From: Cryptomeria japonica | Taxonomy: Eukaryota > Streptophyta > Pinopsida > Cupressales > Cupressaceae | Length of the DNA: 64,000 nt | Assembly: GCF_030272615.1 (NCBI RefSeq) | Contig: NC_081405.1 | Coordinates: 470,510,008 to 470,574,007 of the forward strand | Direction of reading: 5' to 3' | Made by a program: the position numbers and the translations under genes | Notes under the pieces: model-generated | Told to the model about the DNA's origin: nothing | What the model saw: the letters and a program-made list of their open reading frames with translations, nothing else | Databases searched by the model: none | Part shown: positions 21,728 through 31,141 of the stretch, in pieces | How the letters are laid out: the number at the start of each line of letters is the position of its first letter | Position numbering within the stretch: position 1 is the stretch's first letter

Positions 21728-24285
21728 TTTTGATAAGATTTGAAAAGATGATCACTCCGCAGTGGAAGAGATTGGAATTGTTTAGGCCAAAAGTAATCAA
21801 TAGGAACGCTAGAAGTTCTTTCAGTTGGTTTAAAGAGACTATGATTGACAGTAACAACTTCACCATTATGGGGAAATTTCAGACACTTGTGAATAGGAGA
21901 AGCAATAGCTTTCATGGAAGATAGCCAAGGATAGCCTAGCTTCACACGAAATTGTTCGGACGATAGAATAATAGAAAAGCTCACATCAAGCGATTTGTTA
22001 TGGACCTCAATAGGTAATGTAATAGAACCAATTGCAGGAGAAGAAAATGCATCAAATAATTTCACAACCACATTTGTTTCATCATAGATCACTTGATTCA
22101 ATTGCAAAGTAAAAAGAAATTCTTCAGTAATGACATTAACCCTACAAGAAGGATCAATAAGCACTCCACGACAAGGTGTATTCTTGACTTTTGCAACTAT
22201 ATATAAAGGACCATCAGGTGCTTTGATAGTTTCATTGGAATCAAAGGTGATGGAAGGTTCTTTAGGGATTTTCTGCTGCTCCACAAAGTTAATCACATTC
22301 GGAGTCATAGACACAAGACTATCAGGCGAGAAAGAGGAATCGTTAGTCTCAACCACATTAGAGGTATGAGAAGGTAATGGATCAGTAAAAATCTGAAGAT
22401 TTTGGTTAGGAGGAGCTACAGATGTGTTGCCTTTATCATTCACTCCAGAAACAAAAATAGTATTATTATCAATCAAATCTTGAATTTTACCCTTTAAAGC
22501 AAAACATTTTTCAGTATCATGCCTAGGTTGACGATGAAATTGACAAAAAGATTTGTTATCAAAATAGGGTGAATTAATCTTTGCAGGATCTATTTGCCTT
22601 ATAGGAGGAAGAGTAAGCACATGTTGTTCCAATAACTTATTCATAATACTATGCAATGATTCATTCAAAGGAGTAAACTTTCTTTCTTTCTTGAAAAACT
22701 TAGAAATAGGAGGCACACCTGATGCTACATTCACATTGTTATTGATGATGTTTTCATTGAATTTAATTGACTCTATGTTCGGTTTAAACTTCCCAAATGG
22801 TTGTTGACTACTATCACCCTTATCACTCGGAGCCATAGGATTTGCTTGTTCCATTTGACTCACAGTCAGTTGATAATTGTGAAGAGTTGCGCACAACTGT
22901 TGGAAAGAAGTAAACTCAGAAAATAGAAGTTTTTCTCTAATATCTTTTTGTAAATTAGAAATAAATATTCTTTGAATATCATTGTCAGGTACTGGAAAAG
23001 AAATCTGAGCATACAAATGCTTATATCTACCAATGAAATCAGTCACTTTTTCTTTAACACCTTGTTTACAATGCATTAAATCAATCAAAGTAACTTTAGG
23101 ACTTATATTGTTTTGAAATTGTTGAATAAAAGCATTTGCAAGTTGTTCAAAAGAAGTAATAGAATAGGAAGGCAAATAGCAATACCATTGTAGGGCTTTA
23201 TCTCTTAATGTTCTAGTAAACAGTTTTGCAAGCAACCTTTGGTCATAAGCAAAATCGGTACATATTGTTTGAAAGGTATTAACATGTGTTAGAGGATCAC
23301 CCTTACCATTATAAAGCTCCAAATGCGGAATTTCAACATGTTTAGGGGGGATAGTTTGAACAATGTCAAGAGAAAGTGGGCTTGCAACATCAAATGTGGG
23401 CACACTAGACTTAGATTGATTCATAGAGGCAATTTGTTGCTGTAAAGAAGAGATAGTTTGTGCAAGATTGTTAATGGTCGCTTCAGTCGAAGAGTTCATA
23501 TTAGACGTGTTAGATTGTGATGGAGGTATTATGTTATTGAAGGAAGGTATTGATTGAGAGTAAGGTGGTGGGACACTATGATAGTTAGTCATAGGAGATG
23601 ATTGGAAAGGAGGAACACTATAAGGAGGAATGGAATGGTTAAATGAATTGCCCCCTTGCGTCATATTTATTTGTGGAGATGAAATAGGGACACTCATTGA
23701 AGGAATGAATGAAGAAGTCGGATTGAATGAAGGAAGAGGGTTGATTGAAGAAGAGGGATTGCCCCCATGACTGGTGATCATAGGAGGAATGTCTTGTATT
23801 GAAGTAGTCATTATGTTTGATGTAAAAGTATGTATACTAGCAATAGGAGTTGTCAAAGGAATAGAATGATTGACTTGAGTAGGAGGTTGTGTATAACCTA
23901 AAGTTTCGGCACAACTCTTCATAGGCATCACATTTGAATCCACAATGTGTGCAATACCATGCAAAATATCAATTCCATTCTTATCACTTTGAACCATACA
24001 TTTTAGACCCTCAATTAATGAAAGAGCTTGACTATCGGGGTATTCTTGAGACATCCATTGTCGAAAATCATCAAATTGGTTATCCAATTTTGAAAGTTGT
24101 TCTACAGAAACCTCATGGAGAGCTTCTTCATCATTAAGAGGATTAGAGGAATTACCCATGTCCTCGTTAAATAGGCCATTCAAATTAGGTTCCATCTCCT
24201 CAGTAATTAAACCTTGGAAGGACTTAATTCTAAGGCTTCGTCTAACGGGAATAGTGCAAGTAGGGCTTATTGTTGTAAAACTCAT
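21724..24285 (-). CDS. Element D Gag-protease polyprotein (853 aa)
   Basis: A single intact frame from a Met at 24,285, close behind the leader. Residues about 1-320 are Ser/Pro/Asn-rich. Capsid follows: PKHVEIPHLELYNGKGDP, then LRDKALQWYCYLP, FEQLANAFIQQFQNN and GRYKHLYAQISFPVPDNDIQ. The knuckle CQFHRQPRHDTEKC (CX2HX4HX4C) is followed by KIQDLIDNNTI. A protease-like part contains GVLIDPSCRVNVI, where the usual Asp-Ser/Thr/Gly-Gly triplet is DPS, so cleavage is doubtful, and RVKLGYPWLSSMKAIASP further on. Such an open gag in a pol-less element suggests recent insertion or selection to keep Gag. Particle assembly is the inferred role. Confidence 0.9.
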   Translation of the reverse strand: MSFTTISPTCTIPVRRSLRIKSFQGLITEEMEPNLNGLFNEDMGNSSNPLNDEEALHEVSVEQLSKLDNQFDDFRQWMSQEYPDSQALSLIEGLKCMVQSDKNGIDILHGIAHIVDSNVMPMKSCAETLGYTQPPTQVNHSIPLTTPIASIHTFTSNIMTTSIQDIPPMITSHGGNPSSSINPLPSFNPTSSFIPSMSVPISSPQINMTQGGNSFNHSIPPYSVPPFQSSPMTNYHSVPPPYSQSIPSFNNIIPPSQSNTSNMNSSTEATINNLAQTISSLQQQIASMNQSKSSVPTFDVASPLSLDIVQTIPPKHVEIPHLELYNGKGDPLTHVNTFQTICTDFAYDQRLLAKLFTRTLRDKALQWYCYLPSYSITSFEQLANAFIQQFQNNISPKVTLIDLMHCKQGVKEKVTDFIGRYKHLYAQISFPVPDNDIQRIFISNLQKDIREKLLFSEFTSFQQLCATLHNYQLTVSQMEQANPMAPSDKGDSSQQPFGKFKPNIESIKFNENIINNNVNVASGVPPISKFFKKERKFTPLNESLHSIMNKLLEQHVLTLPPIRQIDPAKINSPYFDNKSFCQFHRQPRHDTEKCFALKGKIQDLIDNNTIFVSGVNDKGNTSVAPPNQNLQIFTDPLPSHTSNVVETNDSSFSPDSLVSMTPNVINFVEQQKIPKEPSITFDSNETIKAPDGPLYIVAKVKNTPCRGVLIDPSCRVNVITEEFLFTLQLNQVIYDETNVVVKLFDAFSSPAIGSITLPIEVHNKSLDVSFSIILSSEQFRVKLGYPWLSSMKAIASPIHKCLKFPHNGEVVTVNHSLFKPTERTSSVPIDYFWPKQFQSLPLRSDHLFKSYQK

Positions 24286-25450
24286 GCACTAAAGAGAGAG
24301 AGAAGATTTTGAATTTTAGAGGTAGCAAATTTCAATAAAATCAGCCAATCTCTTAGATTTAAGCTGTTAAATGCAATCAAGACAATCTCCTGAAATTTCA
24401 AAAAAAATGTCAGGGACCGTGGCGAACGGAGTGCACACGGTCCTCGCAACTTTTTTCAAAATTTTTAGGGATGAAAGTTATGATGATTTTAAAACTAATC
24501 TGAAAAAATTGAGTGATTTTACGATCTGTAGATAGGCCAAATTAAAGTTGCAATCTCAAAATTGAACCCTACCAAGATTGTTGAAAAATGTAAAATTTGA
24601 ATTTTGAAAAAGAGAGGGAAACTAAAATTTTGAATTTTATGATTTTAGAGGGAATACTAAAAGCAATGCAAGTTTTGAAATTTAAAAGTTGACTCAATTT
24701 CATGCAAAATTCAAATTTTGAAAGTGGAAATCAAGGTTGTTGCAATTAAACACTTAATTTCAAAAGTCACAAATTGTAAAAATTTGAATAAAGCACTGAA
24801 ATTTCGAATGAATGCCAACACACTTTTCAGATTTAGGACTGTAAGAAACACAATTTTAACACAAATTTCAATTTCAACAATTTTTGAATGATTATAAGCA
24901 TTTATCCGAGCAATCACTAGACCAACTTTGACTTTAATTTTGAAAGTGTTAAAATTGATAAAATTAGCCAAAATTCTAGATTTTAGCAGAAAAATACAGT
25001 AAGATCTAGCTCCTGAAATTTCAGAGAAAATGTCGGGGATGATGGCGCTCAGGGTGCACAGGGTCCTCGCAACTTTTTTCCAAATTTTCAGGGATGAGAG
25101 ATATTGTGATTTTATTGCGGAATCCAAAGTTACAGCCGATTTGGAAGTGTTTTGATCAGTGAAATTATCAGTCAAAGGTTGAATCAAGAAGGTCTTAAAA
25201 ATTAGGGTTTTGACATTTAACCACTTAATTTTCAGAATTAAAGCACAAATATGAATTGACAATTTGCAATAGAAGGGTAAATTTGAAACAAGCATTAACA
25301 ATTAAACATTCCACAAGTTTAATTACTAAAAAGAAAATTTTAGGGTTTTTATGTAATCAACCTCTAAAATTTGCAAAAGATCAAACATGGAAATGTAATT
25401 AAGGAAGCAAAATTTTCAGATCTAACCATGAATAATCAGAATTAGGATGT
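24286..25450 (-). other. Untranslated leader of element D with internal 610-bp duplication
   Basis: Two similar blocks, about 24,360-24,600 and 24,960-25,220, share CTCCTGAAATTTCA, AAATGTC(A/G)GGGA, a GTGCACA(C/G)GGTCCTCGC block, AACTTTTTTC and TTTT(C/T)AGGGATGA. The small frame 24,711-25,301 (minus) shows no family motif. Confidence 0.65.
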
Positions 25451-25467
25451 TCATGTCGGGTTCACCA
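25451..25467 (-). promoter_or_regulatory. Primer-binding site of element D
   Basis: Minus strand TGGTGAACCCGACATGA, three bases inside the 5' LTR end (TTT spacer). It begins with the TGG expected opposite tRNA CCA. The tRNA was not assigned. Confidence 0.7.
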
Positions 25468-25470
25468 AAA

Positions 25471-26703
25471 TGTTGTTCTCCCCCTCCCCAACTCCAAGGA
25501 GAGAGAAGGGAGAGTCACTAGGGTTGATGGTTTTCACTTAGGGGAGACTTTACATTCAAAAGAGGGGTTGAAACCCACAAGATCCAATCCCACACAATGC
25601 AGGATTGGATTCTAAATGAGTTTCAAGGGTTAAGACATCAAGGATACCCTCTTTTGTAAAGAATATAGATAGGATGATTGAACTAGGAATGTATGCAAAA
25701 GCAAGAAAGATTCACTTGTAAATAGAGATAGGGATATGGGATGAAGCTGCGGACTTGGAATTAGCAGTAAAATGTTGAGACGGTGCTGTTTTGCAAATTT
25801 GAGCGAAAGTTGACGGGATGATGGCGCCCGACGTGCACACGATCCTCCGAAAAATCCACGAAATGAAGGTGGATCTGTTCATCTCTGCACAAGGATTCCA
25901 GATCTTCAATTACAGCCGCATACCTGCAACCTACACATAGAAAAGAGAGGACGATTGGGGGGTTAGGGATTAGGGGTTTGCCTTTAGGTCAAACCCCAAT
26001 TTTGGAATTAACCAAGAAATGAGAATGTTGTAAATGTAAATGTTTGTAATGTAAACAAGTACTGATACCTTGTTGTAAGAATGTTTGTATTCTTACATGC
26101 GAAGGTGTAATGTATGTAGTATGTTGTATGTGATCTCCTCTTCAATGGTTGAATCCTTGTCTTGAATGCAACACCTAGCCTTGAATGGAGACTTAGAATG
26201 CTCAATTGCTTGAAGGAATACTTGAATGCTTGAATGTTTGAATGTTTGAATATCGCTTCCGCGTCTTGCTCTTGCTTATTTTCTTCCTCCCTTTCTAGGA
26301 GAGGAAAAGTAGTTTATATACTTGTTAATTAGGGTTGATAGACCGATTTTCCCAACCTTAGGTCGACCAGGAAACATTATTTCCCGAATTGCAAACTTCA
26401 AGACCCGATGCCCAAAAGGAGACCAGGCCCAAAATAGGGCCAGGGACTAGGGCGCTGGGTGCCATGGTCCTGGGGGACCAGGGTGGTGGACGCCCTAGTC
26501 CTGAAGGACTAGGGCACTGGGTGCCATGGTCCCACCTCCTGGGACAGCAGGGCGCAAGGAGGGATCAGGCCAGGGTGCAGAAAATGCAGTTTTTGGTGTT
26601 GTAAACAGGTTTCGGGGTCTCCATTCAGGTTCAACGTTGCACCGCCATCGTGAAGACCCAAATGCAGTCGAAATTGCAAGTGTCACAATTTTAGGACGCT
26701 ACA
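25471..26703 (-). repeat. 5' LTR of element D (1,233 bp)
   Basis: TGTTGTTCTCCCCCTCC to TAGGACGCTACA. Close to the 3' LTR throughout except that 25 bases after the initial TG are missing. TATA box at 26,314-26,320 (minus). GC-rich repeat at 26,440-26,535. Confidence 0.9.
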
Positions 26704-27479
26704 AATCCTAAAAAGAATTTTATTTCTCCAATCACAGACATTTCAAATTCTTGCTGCATTTTAATAGAGAATTTCTTACATAATCCATCTTCTCCTCCAA
26801 AGATTATATCATCAAAGAATACTTCTATAATCAAGATATCATCATTAGTTATTTTGTAATATAAATTGCTATCTGCATTTCCTTTAGAAAAATCAATCTT
26901 TAAAAGATACTTATCCAACCTTGCATACCAAGCTCTTGGGGCTTGTTTCAATCCATACAGAGCTTTTCTTAACCTGCAAACCATATCATTTTCATCTGTC
27001 AAAGAAAATCCATCAAGTTGTTCAATATAGATTCCCTCTTCAAGATCTCCATTCAAGAATGGACATTTAATATCTATTTGATAAACTTTGTAGTTCTTGT
27101 GAACTGCAAAAGCCAAGAATAATCTGACTGCCTCAATTCTAGCTACCGGTGCAAAGGTTTCATTGTAATCAACTCCTTCTTTCTGAGAATATCCCTTACA
27201 CACTAGTCTTGCTTTATTTCTGACAACCTTACCATCTTCATTAAGTTTGTTTCTAAATACCCATTTGGTTCCAATTACATTTTTATCTTTAGGCCGAGGA
27301 ACTAATGTCCAAGTATTATTTTTCTCAATTTGTCCTAATTCTTCTTCCATAGCTTTAATCCAAAATTTATCTTCACATGCCTCATTGATAGGTGATGGTT
27401 CAATTTGAGAGATAAGACATACCTCTTCATTCGCCAATCTTCCTCTTGTCATAACTCCTTTAAATTTGTTTCCAATTAT
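26704..27479 (-). pseudogene. Element C reverse transcriptase, N-terminal part
   Basis: Copia [96 protein letters not shown] and the catalytic EVFFDDIIFGG, where the second residue is Phe instead of the usual Val (YVDD/FVDD). It ends with GEIKFFLG at element D's insertion and resumes at 18,842. A TAG at about 27,479 separates it in frame from integrase; E and F have Gln at this site, so CAG to TAG is inferred. Confidence 0.9.
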
Positions 27480-28691
27480 CTAATCTTCAGAATGATTCAA
27501 TCTTACATACCGGGGTGTCTTAGTTTGTTGTTGTTCTTCAATTACTGTGGAATCCTCTGACGGTACCGGGGTAACTAGATCTTCATTCTGTACTGGTGGA
27601 TTTATTGTAGGTTCATTTGTCACAATTTTTGTTGCCATTTCAGAGTCTATATACCTTGAAGTTCCTCTGAGTTGTTCATCAATCTTTACATTTGCACTCT
27701 CAACAATTTTCTGCAATCTCTTATTAAAACATCTATATGCCTTGCTTTTAGATGAATAACCAAGAAATATTCCTTCATCATTTCTAGGATCAAATTTTCC
27801 AATATACTCATCTCTTCTAATATAACATTTACTTCCAAAAATTCTGAAATACTTAAGAGTAGGAGTATTACCAAACCATAGCTCATGAGGGGTCTTACCG
27901 GTTTCACCTTTGATGTGAACTTTGTTGAATGTATAGATGGCTGTGCTAACTACTTCTCTCCAATATATATGTGGTAAATTTTCTTCAGATAACATACTTC
28001 TTGCTACATCCAAGATAGTTCTATTTTTCCTTTCAACAACTCCATTCTGCTGTGGTGTCCGAGGTGTTGATAACTGTCTTCTGATTCCATTCACTTCATA
28101 GAATGTATTAAAGTCCTTAGATGTGAATTCACCTCCTTGGTCTGATCTTAAACATTTGATTTTCTTATCGGTTTCATTTTCAACCATTGCTTTGAACAGT
28201 TTGAACTTTCCAAGTGCTTCTGATTTTTCTCTGAGAAAAGTGACCCAACACATTCTAGAATAATCATCAATAATTAGAATGAAATATCTATCACCTTGTA
28301 AGCTTTTAGTTCTAGCTTGACCACATAAATCAGTGTGAATCAAATCAAGAGCATTATTGGATTTTTCTGGAATACTTTTGAAACTAGCTCTAACTTGTTT
28401 TCCAAATTGACATTCCTTACAAATTATATTTTGAGGTTTCACAATTTTAGGTAGATCTCTAACTGCCTTAGAAGTACTGATCTTCACCATGCAATCAAAT
28501 TTTACATGATAGAGTCTCTTATGCCATAACCAACTTTCATCTATATGAGCAATCAAGCATACCTTTTCACTGTTATTCAAATGAAAGATATTACCTCTAG
28601 TCTGATTACCAGTTGCAATTTCCAAACCAATTCTATTCATGATTTTGCATTTTCCATTTTTAAATTGTAACTGAAATCCCTTCTCAACCAA
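27480..28691 (-). pseudogene. Element C integrase
   Basis: 403 open codons. Pre-integrase zinc region: HKRLYHVKFDCMVKI, then ICKECQFGKQVRASF. The core shows all three acidic residues: IHTDLCGQARTKS, KCLRSDQGGEFTSKDF and PQQNGVVERKNRTILD. This is followed by the copia-typical GKTPHELWFGNTPTLKYFRIFG, the FLGYSSKSKAYRCFN block and a linker ending PRYVRLNHSED. It is part of one polyprotein; the first Met is internal. Confidence 0.92.
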
Positions 28692-28930
28692 TTGACCAAC
28701 ACTTAAAAGATTATGCTTTAATCCTTCAACATAGTAGACATTGTCAGTGTTATGCTTACCATCAAGAGATATTGTACCCTTACCTTTGATTGAATAGGCT
28801 TTGTCATCTCCAAATATTACTAAACCTCCATTGTATTCTTAAAAGTTCAAGAATTTACCTTTGTTTCCTGTCATATGATGTGAACATCCTGAGTCAATGA
28901 TCCATTCATCCTTTACTTCAACTTTAGTTG
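28692..28930 (-). pseudogene. Element C aspartic protease
   Basis: The copia retropepsin active site DSGCSHHMTG is visible on the minus strand near 28,860-28,890. It is followed by GKGTISLDGKHNTDN and GLKHNLLSVGQLVEKGFQ, leading into the integrase frame. A TAA near 28,840 interrupts it. Confidence 0.8.
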
Positions 28931-30019
28931 CTAGGCTTGTTCTACGGGTTGAGCAGTAGGTGCAGGTTGATCTTCTATTATAGCAACAAAAACCCATCCA
29001 TTGTCTGCTAGATCCTCATCAGAATCATTAGTCACTCCTTCATTAGCAATGTAACAAGATTTGTCTTTGTTCTTCTTAAATCTATATTTCTGATATTCAA
29101 GATTAGGCTTGTATGTTCTTCTAGCTTCTTCTCTTAGTATAGCATGTCTTTCAGGGCATCTCAAAGCCATATGACCAATTTTATTGTAGTTGAAACATTT
29201 GAAGGGTGCTTTACCTTCATACTTACTTCCAACTGGACCTTTTGGCATTTTCCTTGCAAATAGTGCTTCAAGTTCTTCAAGCTCTTCATTTTCCTTCCTA
29301 GTTTCTTCAAGTTCTCTTGCATAGAAGGCTTTCCAATCTAATTTGTCAAATGATGGAGTAGATGATGTTGATGCTTTAAAGACCAAATCTATCTTTATAG
29401 TAGCAACAGGACCAAATTCCTCAATTTCAAAGGCTGAAAGTTTTCCAATCAATGTATCCCTAGTTACTAATGTATTAGGCATTATTGTCAACTTATTTAT
29501 AGTAGTAACCTTCATTTTATATGCCGGTGGCAATCCTCTTAGGGTTTTTGAAACAATTTCATCCTCACTTAAGGTTCCTCCACAACATCTAATACCCAAA
29601 ACAATTTCATTTACTCTTTCCATAAAAGCGGAAATCCTTTCATCTTCTTCCATTTTCAGATGTTCATACCTGACTCAGAAGCTTTCAAGTTTTGCAATCT
29701 TGACTATGGAATCTCCTTCATTTAGTGTTTCCAAATGATCCCAAATAGCTTTAGTAGTAGACCTATCTAATAATCCCATGATTTTTTGACCTGATAATGT
29801 GCTCAAAAGTGCTTCTCTTGCTTTGCAATCATTCTCCTCATCTTTAGCTAAGGTAGTTGGAGCAGTCTGACCAACTACAACAGCAGTATAACCATTCTTT
29901 GTAACTTCCCAAATGTCTTTACCAATGCAATTCAGATGTGTCTCCATCCCGATCTTCCATATCCCATAGTTGGTTCCATCAATTTTAGAACTGTCCTTCC
30001 TGAAATAATTAGTAGATAT
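28931..30019 (-). pseudogene. Element C gag
   Basis: Copia Gag: KIDGTNYGIWKIGMETHLNC, then the UBN2-type middle (TKAIWDHLETLNEGDSIVKI, MEEDERISAFMERVNEIVLG, LRGLPPAYKMKVTTINKL), then a knuckle CFNYNKIGHMALRC. The second Cys is Tyr (E and F have Cys), so zinc binding is impaired. The expected start codon aligned to E and F reads ATA at 30,019-30,017, so it is lost. A frame slip lies near 29,660. Confidence 0.85.
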
Positions 30020-30060
30020 TGGATCTCCTCAAGTTGTTAAACTTCTGCAAAAGAGGACTA

Positions 30061-30073
30061 GGCTCTGATACCA
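30061..30073 (-). promoter_or_regulatory. Primer-binding site of element C (initiator tRNA-Met)
   Basis: Minus strand TGGTATCAGAGCC, two bases inside the 5' LTR; canonical copia primer site. Confidence 0.9.
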
Positions 30074-30075
30074 AT

Positions 30076-31136
30076 TGTTAGGTCCCAGAGACAATTGAGA
30101 GGGGGGGGGGGGTGAATCTATTGTCTAATAAATTCAAACCAAAAACTACTTAACCAACTTAATGTTTAATACCGGTAAACTAGTTAAGTGTGCCAGTAGA
30201 CAGTGTTAATAGTAAATTGCTATATCAGTAAAGATCAATGCATGAAACATAAACATAAAGTCATCCACAACACATAACACCAATATTTGTATGTGGAAAC
30301 CCTGTAAGGGGAAAAACGAGGGTGGGAAACCTTACCCACAATCAGATGATACTACTGTAGATAGTAAGTGTACATAAATGGGGTCTGCACATACAGAAAG
30401 GCCAATAGCCTAGAGCTCATTGCTCAATCACAAAAAATGGGACTCACACTGACTACAGTTGGATGGTTAAATCCAATAAGAATGTACTGCATAGAATAGC
30501 ATCTTCATATGCTGGATTCAGTACCGGTGTAATGTTGATACGCTTTCACAAAAACCTAGCTTCACCTTCAAATGATGTCTTCATGTATACCTCTGCTTAA
30601 TCTCGCATATACCTTCACACAATTCTTTTTTGCATTCCACATTCGATCTTACAAATGAGATCTTACATTTATACCACAACTTAAGACCAATTTTAGTAGG
30701 TTGGATCTACAAGATATTACAATAAAACATTTTACAAACAATATAATATCTTATGTAATAACCGATTAAACATGTCGGCTTAATGCATTTACACAAATAT
30801 TAAATCATCTCCATAGCATGCCATGCTGATCTGGAAAAGATAAACCTACTGGTGTAACCCTAGGTAACCCTGGACCTATTTGCCGGTAAAGGAAAATATG
30901 CAAATATGAATATACCAATGATTAATTCTTCAAAACAAAGTGTCCACATGATGTCTTCGACATTACCAAGTGTTTTCCATATCATTCCAAGTGCCGGTGA
31001 ACATTATATCCTGCTGGTGAACCATATACTAGTAACTATGCATAGTTGCTTGCTAGTGAATGCTGCTGGATCACTAAAGTGCTAGTGTTTTAGTAGGTGT
31101 TGACATCAATGACAAAACCATACCAAAATACCAACA
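30076..31136 (-). repeat. 5' LTR of element C (1,061 bp)
   Basis: TGTTAGGTCCCAGAG to AAATACCAACA, followed by the GTCAC duplication at 31,137-31,141. Confidence 0.92.
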
Positions 31137-31141
31137 GTCAC

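Larger units (their letters stand above)
18843..26703 (-). mobile_element. Element D: pol-less, gag-only LTR element (TR-GAG type) nested in C
   Basis: Inserted in C's RT with exact AATCC duplication (18,838-18,842 and 26,704-26,708). Rejoining the flanks restores an unbroken RT reading at that point. LTRs are 1,251 and about 1,233 bp. The interior has an untranslated leader, one long gag-plus-protease frame and a Pro-rich tail, but no RT, RNase H or integrase. The gag matches the Tat style of element A (PKHVEIPHLELYNGKGDP; CX2HX4HX4C knuckle). It must have moved with enzymes from a relative. Confidence 0.92.
16584..31136 (-). mobile_element. Element C: Ty1/copia retrotransposon, split by element D
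   Basis: LTRs at 16,584-17,648 and 30,076-31,136 are flanked by an exact GTCAC duplication. Order on the minus strand is LTR, initiator-Met primer site, gag, protease, integrase, RT, RNase H, LTR, as in copia elements. Removing element D leaves about 6.7 kb. The DSGCSHHMTG protease and TKPLPKETF RNase H end recall the SIRE-type lineage, a tentative placement. The gag start reads ATA, the knuckle lacks a Cys and several stops interrupt pol, so it is dead. Confidence 0.93.

Noticed and set aside
26389-26711. Frames of 60-71 aa in D's 5' LTR on both strands
   Set aside because: They fall in the GC-rich palindromic repeat, which opens frames on both strands.
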